Below are positions 1 to 5,251 of a DNA stretch of 5,389 bases, piece by piece. Position 1 is the first letter of the stretch; each line of letters starts with the position of its first letter. The notes under the pieces were generated by a model. It saw nothing but the letters and a program-made list of their open reading frames with translations, ran no database searches and was not told the origin of the DNA. Source of the stretch: Prevotella sp. UBA2746. Lineage in GTDB: Bacteria > Bacteroidota > Bacteroidia > Bacteroidales > Bacteroidaceae. The stretch covers positions 24,429-29,817 of the forward strand of contig DEJO01000027.1 in NCBI GenBank assembly GCA_002353555.1. Direction: 5' to 3'. Made by a program: the position numbers and the translations under genes.

Positions 1-1020
1 AACCAGAAGAGTTTCTATGAAGCAGGAAAGCCTGTATATTGTATCTATGTAGCCATCGGACAGAAGGCTTCCACCGTCGCTGCACTTGTGCAGACGCTGA
101 AGGAACATGGTGCACTGCCCTATACCATCATTGTCAGTGCCACGGCTGCCGATCCTGCCGCCATGCAGTATTATGCGCCGTTTGCTGGTGCAGCCATAGG
201 TGAATACTTCCGTGACCGCGGCTTCCCGGCACTCGTCGTCTACGACGACCTGTCGAAGCAGGCTGTTGCCTATCGTGAGGTGTCGCTGATCCTGCGTCGT
301 CCTTCCGGTCGTGAAGCATACCCCGGTGACGTCTTCTACCTGCATTCCCGTCTGCTGGAGCGTGCAGCAAAGATCAACGAGCAGCAGGAGGTGGCAGAGA
401 AGATGAACGACCTGCCAGAATGTATGAAAGGTCATGTGCGCGGCGGCGGTTCGCTGACGGCACTCCCTATTATCGAGACCCAGGCAGGTGACGTGTCGGC
501 ATACATCCCGACGAACGTCATCTCCATTACCGACGGACAGATCTATCTGGAGTCCAACCTCTTCAACCAAGGTTTCCGTCCGGCTATCAACGTGGGCATC
601 TCCGTGTCTCGTGTGGGTGGCTCGGCACAGATTAAGTCAATGAAGAAGGTGGCTGGTACGCTGAAGATAGACCAGGCTCAGTATCGTGAGCTGGAGGCCT
701 TCTCAAAGTTCTCCAGTGACATGGATGCCGTGACTGCCATGACCCTCGACCGCGGTCGTAAGAATAACCAGTTGCTCATCCAGCCGCAATACTCCCCGAT
801 GCCTGTCGGTGAGCAGATTGCCATCCTCTATTGTGGCGTAAACGGTCTGATGCATGAGGTTCCTGTTGACAAGGTGCGCGAGTGTCAGGACACCTTCCTC
901 GACAAGATGCGCACTGCCCATGCCGATGCTATCGAGGTGTTGGGCAGCGGTAAGCTCACTGACGAGGTTACCGAGGTCATCAAGAGCACGATGGCAGACA
1001 TTGCAGGACAGTATAAATAA
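1..1020 (+). CDS. atpA: F0F1 ATP synthase subunit alpha, 3' part (5' end outside window)
   Basis: This is the non-catalytic alpha subunit of the membrane-associated F1 ATP synthase, which alternates with beta around the gamma shaft. Frame 1 is open from the first base, giving 339 residues and a TAA stop. The family is usually about 500-530 residues, so roughly the first third is missing, including the Walker A loop, which should lie just upstream because the window opens at the NQKSFYEAGKP segment that follows it. Visible landmarks are CIYVAIGQKASTVA near residues 14-27, the Walker B-like strand LVVYDDL at nt 232-252, and FRPAINVGISVSRVGG, whose arginine finger is the CGT at 610-612. The C-terminal helical domain contains EAFSKFSSDMDAVT and ends in DIAGQYK. 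atpG starts 16 nt after the stop, which fits one transcript. Identity is very secure; only the 5' boundary is artificial. Confidence 0.98.
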   Translation, partial: NQKSFYEAGKPVYCIYVAIGQKASTVAALVQTLKEHGALPYTIIVSATAADPAAMQYYAPFAGAAIGEYFRDRGFPALVVYDDLSKQAVAYREVSLILRRPSGREAYPGDVFYLHSRLLERAAKINEQQEVAEKMNDLPECMKGHVRGGGSLTALPIIETQAGDVSAYIPTNVISITDGQIYLESNLFNQGFRPAINVGISVSRVGGSAQIKSMKKVAGTLKIDQAQYRELEAFSKFSSDMDAVTAMTLDRGRKNNQLLIQPQYSPMPVGEQIAILYCGVNGLMHEVPVDKVRECQDTFLDKMRTAHADAIEVLGSGKLTDEVTEVIKSTMADIAGQYK

Positions 1021-1036
1021 AAATTGAGTTGCAACC

Positions 1037-2002
1037 ATGCCAAGTTTAAAAGAGATCAAGACTCGAATAGCCAGTGTGCAGAGTACCCGTAAGATAACGA
1101 GTGCGATGAAGATGGTGGCATCAAGCAAGCTGCACCATGCGCAGGTGATGATCGAGAACATGCTCCCCTACGAAACCATGTTGGAGCATATCCTCAAGAC
1201 CTTCCTTGCCAGCGAAGCCGATGCCTCTACCGTCTTCAGCGTAGAGCGTCCCGTGAAGCGTGTCGCACTCATCGTCTTCAGCTCCAACAGCTCGCTATGC
1301 GGCGGTTTCAATGCCAACATCATCAAGATGATGCAGCATGCCTTGGACGAATACCAGCATCTGGGCAAGGAGAACATCGTCATCTATCCCATCGGGCGCA
1401 AGGTTGCCGAGAAGGTGTCGAAGTTGGGCTATACCTCTGCCGGAGACTTCATATCTCTCGCCGACAAGCCCAACGTAGCACAGTGCATAGACATTGCCTA
1501 CGAGCTGGGTGAGAAGTTCCTGGAGGGCGAGATAGACCGCGTGGAGATGTTCTACCATCACTTTAAGAGCGCCGGCAGTCAGATTCTGACGCGGAAGACG
1601 TTCCTGCCAATTGATATCACAGAAGAACTCAATGCCGACAAGGAACGCGACCTCTCCTCGGCTGTCATCACCCAGAAGGCACAAGAGTATCTGAAGAAAA
1701 ACCAACAGGCTAAGGAACGTGAGCAGGAAGTCGTCAAACCGCTTGCCGACATCTTCATCGTCGAGCCCGACATGGACACCGTGCTCTCTCTGCTGATACC
1801 CAAACTGGCACACCTGATGCTCTATACGGCACTGCTCGACAGCAATGCCTCCGAGCATGCAGCACGCATGGTGGCGATGCAGACGGCTACCGACAATGCC
1901 GACGAGTTGCTGCGCGAACTGAACCTGCAGTACAACAAGTCACGCCAGCAAGCCATTACCAGTGAGCTGCTTGACATCGTGGGAGGCTCGGTCAACAACT
2001 GA
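1037..2002 (+). CDS. atpG: F0F1 ATP synthase subunit gamma
   Basis: This is the central rotor shaft of F1, which couples c-ring rotation to conformational change in the alpha/beta hexamer. It has 321 residues. The N-terminal helix SLKEIKTRIASVQSTRKITS (3-22), followed by AMKMVASSKLHHAQ, and the C-terminal helix with SEHAARMVAMQTATDN (272-287) and YNKSRQQAITSELLDIV (299-315) form the coiled-coil shaft and are strongly conserved in the family. The Rossmann-like domain between them carries SSNSSLCGGFNANI (82-95), the equivalent of the SSDRGLCGG motif in many other bacteria. The protein is about 30 residues longer than the E. coli subunit (287). The extra length appears to be the charged, helix-prone stretch around 200-235 (DKERDL...KKNQQAKEREQEVVKP), which I take to be a lineage trait. 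The ATG at 1037 is chosen because the conserved N-terminus begins there. A hairpin terminator follows, so atpG is the last gene of the operon. Confidence 0.98.
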   Translation: MPSLKEIKTRIASVQSTRKITSAMKMVASSKLHHAQVMIENMLPYETMLEHILKTFLASEADASTVFSVERPVKRVALIVFSSNSSLCGGFNANIIKMMQHALDEYQHLGKENIVIYPIGRKVAEKVSKLGYTSAGDFISLADKPNVAQCIDIAYELGEKFLEGEIDRVEMFYHHFKSAGSQILTRKTFLPIDITEELNADKERDLSSAVITQKAQEYLKKNQQAKEREQEVVKPLADIFIVEPDMDTVLSLLIPKLAHLMLYTALLDSNASEHAARMVAMQTATDNADELLRELNLQYNKSRQQAITSELLDIVGGSVNN

Positions 2003-2024
2003 TTCTTTTACATCATTTCATACC

Positions 2025-2073
2025 ATCCCCCGTTGCGTGTGGCGGTCATACGCGGCGGGGGATAGTTTGTTTC
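2025..2073 (+). terminator. Rho-independent terminator of the atp operon
   Basis: A 17-bp stem pairs 2025-2041 with 2047-2063 around the loop GCGGT. It includes three G-U wobbles, and its base is formed by ATCCCCCG against CGGGGGAT. It is followed by the imperfect U-rich run AGTTTGTTTC. It lies 22 nt after the atpG stop, and the next gene has its own promoter. Confidence 0.85.
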
Positions 2074-2107
2074 AGCCCATCTGTCTCAAATAAAAAGCCT
2101 GTTTTCC

Positions 2108-2138
2108 TTGCATTTCGCTTCATAATTGATTATCTTTG
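2108..2138 (+). promoter_or_regulatory. Bacteroidota-type promoter for the exported-protein gene at 2175
   Basis: The -7 box TATCTTTG (2131-2138) matches the Bacteroidota consensus TAnnTTTG exactly. A TTG at 2108-2110 sits 20 nt upstream, in the expected place for the -33 element. Transcription would start near 2145, leaving a leader of about 30 nt. The atp terminator just upstream supports an independent unit. Confidence 0.7.
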
Positions 2139-2174
2139 TGACGGAAAATCAAAAAACTGAAGTTAAACCTAAAA

Positions 2175-2735
2175 ATGATAGCAATGAAAAAAATCGTATG
2201 TTTGTTCGTATGCCTGTCAGCACTCCTCTCCGTGAATGCTCAGAAAACAAAAGCAGAAAAGGCTTGCGTGGCAGAGGTGCGCGCCATGTATCAGAGTGCT
2301 CAGAATAAAATGGCTGAGAATGCCATGTCTAAAGATGCTCAAAACGACATGGTGGTCACCATCCAGAGTATGGAACCGGCGGTGGGAGGGCAGACCAAAA
2401 ACTTCCATTTCTTCTTCCAGAACGAATACGTCGAGCAATTATCTACCTATATGTCGAAGCCCTATTTTGTTAACTGCAGCTTCAATGTTGCCCCGCGCAA
2501 GTATTATGAGGAATATCTCTTCGATCCGTCAACTGCTGCCCTCCGCTTCGCTTACTTTAAGTGGGATGACGTCAGCGGTAAAACCATCGAAGAGCGCTAT
2601 TACTTTGATGACGAAGACCACATCGTCTGGCGCCAGTTGCAGAACACGAAAGAAGCGCGCACTGCCGATGACATCAAGCACGATGCCGACAAACTCATCA
2701 ACGCCTTCCACTTCCTCAAGGGAGATATCGAATAA
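2175..2735 (+). CDS. Exported protein of unknown function (signal peptide)
   Basis: This gene encodes 186 residues that I do not recognise as a named family. The N-terminus is a clear Sec signal peptide: a lysine pair, then a hydrophobic core (IVCLFVCLSALLSV) and a probable cleavage after NA, before QKTKAEK. The mature protein would therefore lie in the periplasm or outside the cell. It is highly charged, with a helical-looking start (residues 25-55) and then a part rich in aromatic residues with likely beta strands: FHFFFQNEYVEQL, YYEEYLFDPSTAALRFAYFKWDD and EERYYFDDEDHIVWRQLQ. There is no lipobox and no membrane segment beyond the signal. An ATG at 2184 gives a more typical MKKI start (183 residues) and may be the true start; no Shine-Dalgarno sequence decides between them. 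The gene is flanked by its own promoter and terminator, so it is probably monocistronic. It is unrelated in function to atpG as far as can be seen. Confidence 0.85.
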   Translation: MIAMKKIVCLFVCLSALLSVNAQKTKAEKACVAEVRAMYQSAQNKMAENAMSKDAQNDMVVTIQSMEPAVGGQTKNFHFFFQNEYVEQLSTYMSKPYFVNCSFNVAPRKYYEEYLFDPSTAALRFAYFKWDDVSGKTIEERYYFDDEDHIVWRQLQNTKEARTADDIKHDADKLINAFHFLKGDIE

Positions 2736-2756
2736 TTTGTTTTTTTATTTGTTCAG

Positions 2757-2790
2757 TAAGCCTTACCCATGACATGAGTAAGGCTTATTT
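2757..2790 (+). terminator. Hairpin terminator after the exported-protein gene
   Basis: A perfect 10-bp stem, TAAGCCTTAC (2757-2766) with GTAAGGCTTA (2778-2787), encloses an 11-nt loop and runs into TTATTT. It lies 21 nt after the stop at 2735. A T-rich run at 2736-2751 precedes the stem. On the opposite strand no U-run follows, so it serves the plus-strand gene rather than the convergent minus-strand genes. Confidence 0.7.
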
Positions 2791-2814
2791 CGTCCAATCC
2801 TGTAGCTTTTATGC

Positions 2815-2846
2815 CAGGCGCCAGCGGCAGGTCTGCCGCCTGCCTG
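2815..2846. other. GC-rich hairpin between convergent genes
   Basis: GCGGCAG (2824-2830) pairs with CTGCCGC (2833-2839), and an outer CAGGC (2815-2819) pairs with GCCTG (2842-2846). The structure is GC-rich in an otherwise AT-rich gap. It lies 44 nt downstream of the stop of the minus-strand gene that ends at 2891. No U-run follows on either strand, so it is at best an atypical terminator. A smaller perfect inverted repeat, TATCA/TGATA, lies at 2858-2870. Confidence 0.45.
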
Positions 2847-2890
2847 AACTCCCCCTTTATCAGTTTGATACTCTTCATGTATATGCCCTA

Positions 2891-3421
2891 TTACCACTTA
2901 CTAATCATTTTCGTCACCTTTTCCATCTCTGCTTGTCTGCTCTTGGGGTAGATGACGGCTAAGAAGTAGGCGTGGCGAACGGCAGCATTAGGATTGTAGC
3001 TGTCAACTTTCTTCTTCATATAGTAGATGCGTCCGTCTGTGGTGTAGCCTGAGAAGATACCGTTTCGGCTTCTGTAGGTGATGTTCCTGATGGTGGCAGT
3101 CCTCGATATGACACTGCCGTGACCCGGGAACTCGCTGTCGTCTATAGCCCAAGTACCCAAGAGTCCGCAATAGCTGATTTCAGCGTTCTGGTGCTTGTAA
3201 ATCTGCATGGAGTAGGGACCGTCGCCATAGAAATATTCACTACCATTAGAGAAATAGGCAGGTACCCCAAAACCATACTTGGTATTTTTCCATTTGCCTT
3301 GTGCAAAAGTGCTGGTCTCAACAATGCCAGCACTGATAAACACGCATCCGAAGACGAATAGCATGACCGCCATCATCCATGATGGAACATGCTTGCTGTT
3401 GTTGCATAAATCCTTCATCAT
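2891..3421 (-). CDS. Membrane-anchored or exported protein of unknown function
   Basis: This gene encodes 176 residues that I do not recognise as a named family. A short basic N-terminus (MMKDLCNNSKHVPSW) is followed by one hydrophobic segment, residues 16-34 (MMAVMLFVFGCVFISAGIV), which is a signal anchor or an uncleaved or late-cleaved signal peptide. A cysteine at 26 lies inside it, but VFGC followed by more hydrophobic residues is a poor lipobox. The rest, which should face the periplasm, is rich in Gly, Tyr and Ser and looks like beta sheet. It ends in SGYTTDGRIYYMKKKV, then HAYFLAVIYPKSRQAEMEK and KMISKW. The pattern SGY-x-G-x-YY-x-K followed by YPKS recalls small sheet domains of Bacteroidota exported proteins, but this is only a resemblance. 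ATG at 3421 is used; ATG at 3418 is equivalent, and the TTG one codon upstream is not needed. It lies 69 nt downstream of another exported-protein gene on the same strand, so they may be co-transcribed. Confidence 0.8.
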   Translation of the reverse strand: MMKDLCNNSKHVPSWMMAVMLFVFGCVFISAGIVETSTFAQGKWKNTKYGFGVPAYFSNGSEYFYGDGPYSMQIYKHQNAEISYCGLLGTWAIDDSEFPGHGSVISRTATIRNITYRSRNGIFSGYTTDGRIYYMKKKVDSYNPNAAVRHAYFLAVIYPKSRQAEMEKVTKMISKW

Positions 3422-3490
3422 CAATTCTCTTTTTGTTATGAAAGTACGTGAGTTCTGTTCAGAATTTCAAAGTCACTTCGGGCTTCGCCG

Positions 3491-3955
3491 TTACCGCTTG
3501 AAATAGATGTCCACATAGTCGGTACATCCGTCGCAAGGGTTTTTCATCTGTTGCAGGCGCCAGTAGCGGCGACCTTCTGTGGACACGAAGTCGAACGTGC
3601 CCTCACGCAGACACTCCTCACCGTTGTTGATGTGGTAGATGCTGGAAACGATAGTACCCGTGAAGCGCAGGTGCTTGGCATCGACAATCTCTACGGTGCC
3701 GTCGAGGCGCAGGTAGTCGTTGTTCTCTCTCGACAACTGCTCACCCTTGCACTCCAATTCACCAGCGCTGTTGCGCTTGATGGTACACGTGCCGAAGTAG
3801 TCCCACGAAATCCATTGCAAGCTGAGCATGTGTTTGCCGATGACGCGCTGTTCTACGGTCTGCTTACGCGGTGCAGCCTGGCGCACCTTCTTTGTTGTCT
3901 GGGCGTTGACGCTGATAGCAATCATTGCCACGAGGGAAAGGAGAAGTGTTCTCAT
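3491..3955 (-). CDS. Exported protein of unknown function (signal peptide)
   Basis: This gene encodes 154 residues of no family I can name. Residues 1-18 are a clean Sec signal peptide (an arginine near the start, then LLLSLVAMIAISV) with probable cleavage after NA, before QTTKKVRQ. The mature protein has a short basic linker (KKVRQAAPRKQ) and then a compact region of alternating hydrophobic and polar residues, probably a small beta barrel: KHMLSLQWISWDYFGTCTIK, ELECKGEQL, YLRLDGTVEIVDAKHLRFTG and TFDFVSTEGRRYWRLQQM. It ends in NPCDGCTDYVDIYFKR. The CDGC pair could form a disulfide in the periplasm, and two other cysteines (in GTCTIK and ECKGE) might form another. A lipocalin-like fold is possible but unproven. 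The ATG at 3955 opens the signal peptide directly. A matching -7 box lies about 55 nt upstream of the start, and the gene is first in a likely two-gene minus-strand unit. Confidence 0.85.
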   Translation of the reverse strand: MRTLLLSLVAMIAISVNAQTTKKVRQAAPRKQTVEQRVIGKHMLSLQWISWDYFGTCTIKRNSAGELECKGEQLSRENNDYLRLDGTVEIVDAKHLRFTGTIVSSIYHINNGEECLREGTFDFVSTEGRRYWRLQQMKNPCDGCTDYVDIYFKR

Positions 3956-4008
3956 AACTGAAAAGTTTTTAGTTTATATAATTATTATCTGTTCTTGTCT
4001 TATCATTG

Positions 4009-4016
4009 CAAAGATA
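4009..4016 (-). promoter_or_regulatory. Bacteroidota-type -7 box for the minus-strand exported-protein genes
   Basis: Read on the minus strand, the sequence is TATCTTTG, identical to the -7 box at 2131 and matching TAnnTTTG. The predicted transcript start is close to 4000, leaving a leader of about 45 nt. The -33 element is weak: the nearest TTG (4042-4040 on the minus strand) lies 23 nt away rather than 19-21. Confidence 0.55.
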
Positions 4017-4164
4017 GAGATATTCCATCAAACTTATTGCAATTTCATTTTATTATTTTTGCGGATAAACGCACCTTTTCCGCAATCTTTACACTTTTCC
4101 GTTGAAGACGTAAAGTCCGCTTTTTGATGAAAAAGACATATTCTTTCATTTTCCGAGGCGAAGT

Positions 4165-4327
4165 GTATAAAATGTATAACGTATAACCGTATAACACATA
4201 GCGAAAAAAAGGTGCCTGGGAAAAAACCACCTTATAATTAATTCGCGCGTACATTATTATATAGGCATTTTCTCTCTGCACAAAAAAACAAAAGTTGTTA
4301 TACGGTTATACGTTATACATTTTATAC
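4165..4327. repeat. Element with 32-bp perfect inverted repeats (GTATAA-rich arms, 99-nt spacer)
   Basis: The left arm (4165-4196) is the exact reverse complement of the right arm (4296-4327), with no mismatch over 32 bp; the match stops abruptly at both ends. Each arm is itself repetitive: the word GTATAA occurs at 4165, 4174, 4181 and 4189, giving GTATAAC-type units at 7-9 nt steps. The spacer has no ORF worth naming but contains an AAGGTG/CACCTT hairpin (4209-4214 with 4228-4233). No obvious target-site duplication flanks the outer ends (AAGT on the left, GTTT on the right). A plus-strand transcript through the element could form a long stem followed by GTTTTT. Options are a non-autonomous mobile element (MITE-like), a pair of multi-site protein-binding arrays, or the fold of a structured RNA. 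The repeat is certain; its role is not known. Confidence 0.9.
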
Positions 4328-4355
4328 GTTTTTCCCCAAATTCTTCTCCTTTCCC

Positions 4356-4387
4356 TTGCTTTTTCCCCCAAATAAATTGTAACTTCG
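4356..4387 (+). promoter_or_regulatory. Probable promoter of the four-helix-bundle gene
   Basis: TAACTTCG (4380-4387) differs at one position from the -7 consensus TAnnTTTG. A TTG at 4356-4358 lies 21 nt upstream, within the usual 19-21 nt spacing. The transcript would begin near 4394 and carry an unusually long leader of about 178 nt that includes the 9-nt tandem repeats. Confidence 0.5.
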
Positions 4388-4389
4388 CA

Positions 4390-4437
4390 GGGTAAAACCT
4401 TACCCGACCTTACCCCAGGACGCTATGTAGGCATAGC
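4390..4437 (+). other. Structured start of the leader: two hairpins and a 10-nt direct repeat
   Basis: GGGTAA (4390-4395) can pair with TTACCC (4400-4405), and GCTATG (4422-4427) with CATAGC (4432-4437), each with a 4-nt loop. ACCTTACCCG (4397-4406) is followed directly by the near-identical ACCTTACCCC (4407-4416). These share the core CGACCTTA with the 9-nt repeats about 70 nt downstream. If transcription starts near 4394, the first hairpin would be only partly transcribed, so the second is the better candidate for an RNA structure. Confidence 0.5.
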
Positions 4438-4483
4438 TGTGCAAGAGGATGAGGTAGAGAATAAAAACAATAGGATTTGAACT

Positions 4484-4545
4484 CTAAGGACCCTAACGAC
4501 CTTAAGGACCCTAAGGACCTTAACGACCTTAACGACCCTAAAGTC
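4484..4545 (+). repeat. Tandem 9-nt repeat array (YTAASGACC), six units plus a partial unit
   Basis: Six consecutive 9-nt units occupy 4484-4537: CTAAGGACC, CTAACGACC, TTAAGGACC, CTAAGGACC, TTAACGACC, TTAACGACC. A degenerate remnant, CTAAAGTC, follows. Units vary only at position 1 (C or T) and position 5 (G or C). The array sits in the leader of the four-helix gene and ends 26 nt before its ATG. Because 9 is a multiple of 3, every unit puts TAA in the frame of the downstream gene, so it cannot be an N-terminal extension of that gene. The other two forward frames stay open. It may be a length-variable regulatory spacer, a protein- or RNA-binding array, or slippage product. Confidence 0.9.
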
Positions 4546-4557
4546 AAAAAAAAAGAA

Positions 4558-4563
4558 AAGGAG
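4558..4563 (+). promoter_or_regulatory. Strong Shine-Dalgarno sequence for the four-helix gene
   Basis: AAGGAG lies 8 nt upstream of the ATG at 4572 and fixes that start. Such a site is notable here because the other gene starts in the window have none. The A-rich stretch before it (4546-4559) would keep it unpaired. Confidence 0.7.
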
Positions 4564-4571
4564 AATCAACC

Positions 4572-5120
4572 ATGCCAGAAAAGTTAATCAGGCCCTCGGG
4601 CAACTATCGCAAGTTGCTGTCTTATCAGAAGACAGAAGTCATCTACGAGATGACCTTCTATTTCTGCCATAAGTACCTGCAGAAGGGCGACCGCACCATT
4701 GACCAGATGGTGCAGGCGGCACGTTCTGGCAAGCAGAACATCATAGAGGGTTGTGCCGCTTCTGCCACCAGCGCCAAGACGGAAATCAAACTGGTGAACG
4801 TCGCTAAGGCGAGCCTGCAGGAGTTGCTTGAGGATTATATCGACTATCTGCGCACGCGCCAGCATCGGCAGTGGGAGGAAGGCTCGGCAGAATGGACGGC
4901 AATGCGTGAGCTGGGCAAGAAGCACAACGATGCAGCCTTCTTCATGCAGCTCTGCGAGACACGCCCACCAGAGACAATAGCGAATATGGCAATCATCCTT
5001 ATCAATCAGGCAGACTATCTGCTATTTAAGCAGCTGGAGCGTCTGGAAAAAGATTTCATCACCCAAGGAGGCTTCTCAGAGCGCATGATGAGGGTAAGAA
5101 AAGAACAACGAGGTTTTTGA
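4572..5120 (+). CDS. Four-helix-bundle protein with C-terminal suffix domain
   Basis: The 182-residue soluble, mostly helical protein has no signal peptide or membrane segment. Residues 14-128 fit the four-helix-bundle (S23/IVP-like) superfamily: a first helix around YQKTEVIYEMTFYFCHKYLQ (18-37), then the diagnostic stretch AARSGKQNIIEGCAASATS (49-67), then EIKLVNVAKASLQELLEDYIDYL (71-93). Residues 131-172 form the extra C-terminal 'suffix' (PPETIANMAIILINQADYLL, then QLERLEKDFITQGG), which I recall from Bacteroidales proteins of this type. Related proteins are encoded in 23S rRNA intervening sequences and, as Avd, in diversity-generating retroelements, where the bundle binds nucleic acid; whether this one does is inference. 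The ATG is fixed by AAGGAG 8 nt upstream, and TAA at 4539 in the same frame blocks longer starts. It follows a repeat-bearing leader, and no reverse transcriptase or rRNA is nearby. Family assignment is confident; the function is unknown. Confidence 0.92.
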   Translation: MPEKLIRPSGNYRKLLSYQKTEVIYEMTFYFCHKYLQKGDRTIDQMVQAARSGKQNIIEGCAASATSAKTEIKLVNVAKASLQELLEDYIDYLRTRQHRQWEEGSAEWTAMRELGKKHNDAAFFMQLCETRPPETIANMAIILINQADYLLFKQLERLEKDFITQGGFSERMMRVRKEQRGF

Positions 5121-5122
5121 CT

Positions 5123-5203
5123 ATGAAAGAGTGGGAAGAATATAAGTTAGAGGATGAAACAACGGCAATATGGCATGGCGCAGAGCCAGAGGATAATGAT
5201 TGA
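5123..5203 (+). CDS. Possible 26-residue acidic small protein
   Basis: This short ORF starts with ATG 2 nt after the stop of the four-helix gene and ends in TGA. It begins MKEWEEYKLEDE and ends GAEPEDND, and is strongly acidic. The tight spacing suggests translational coupling if it is real, and GAGG at 5110-5113 could act as a weak ribosome site 9 nt upstream. It could equally be a chance ORF or the remnant of a longer gene. I know no family for it. Confidence 0.25.
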   Translation: MKEWEEYKLEDETTAIWHGAEPEDND

Positions 5204-5251
5204 ATCTGATAATCCGGAATGGCACGCCTCGAAAGTCGCTGAACTCTACAT

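Larger units (their letters stand above)
3956..4571. other. 616-nt gene-free, AT-rich region with repeats and leader structures
   Basis: No protein-like ORF is convincing here on either strand. From left to right it holds the minus-strand promoter (4009-4016) and a plus-strand TATTTTTG box (4054-4061) without a properly spaced -33 element. A 7-bp inverted repeat TTGCGGA/TCCGCAA (4059-4065 with 4079-4085) follows, and a CTTTTT/AAAAAG hairpin lies near 4120-4135. Then come the 32-bp inverted-repeat element (4165-4327), a pyrimidine-rich tract (about 4328-4370), a promoter (4356-4387) and the structured, repeat-bearing leader of the four-helix gene. The AT-rich, repeat-dense character contrasts with the atp genes. 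The region divides two divergent transcription units and is a plausible landing site for an inserted cassette. Confidence 0.7.

Noticed and set aside
703..1161. 152-residue minus-strand ORF across the atpA-atpG junction
   Set aside because: It is antisense to conserved parts of both ATP synthase genes and has no promoter or family features.
1295..1858. 187-residue minus-strand ORF inside atpG
   Set aside because: It lies wholly antisense to a well-conserved essential gene and has no recognisable motifs; it is a by-product of atpG codon use.
2236..2772. 178-residue plus-strand ORF overlapping the exported-protein gene in another frame
   Set aside because: Its serine/arginine-rich composition is typical of an out-of-frame reading, while the frame at 2175 has a proper signal peptide and upstream promoter.
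3370..3385. Inverted repeat CCATCAT/ATGATGG
   Set aside because: It lies inside the coding sequence for the Trp-Met-Met stretch of the signal anchor and is explained by codon content.
3422..3424. TTG as the start codon of the minus-strand gene ending at 2891
   Set aside because: Two ATG codons follow immediately (3421 and 3418) and are preferred; the TTG adds one residue without support.
3551..3961. 136-residue plus-strand ORF opposite the exported-protein gene at 3491-3955
   Set aside because: The minus-strand frame has a clean signal peptide and promoter; the plus-strand frame has neither.
4045..4281. 78-residue minus-strand ORF running through the inverted-repeat element
   Set aside because: It reads low-complexity AT-rich DNA and one repeat arm, with a composition (many Tyr, Lys, Ile) expected from such DNA and no ribosome site or homologous look.
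4484..4545. CRISPR array
   Set aside because: The units are 9 nt and contiguous, without spacers, and no cas genes are near.
4572..5120. Avd of a complete diversity-generating retroelement
   Set aside because: The fold is related, but no reverse transcriptase, template repeat or variable repeat is visible, and the suffix domain points to a separate subfamily.
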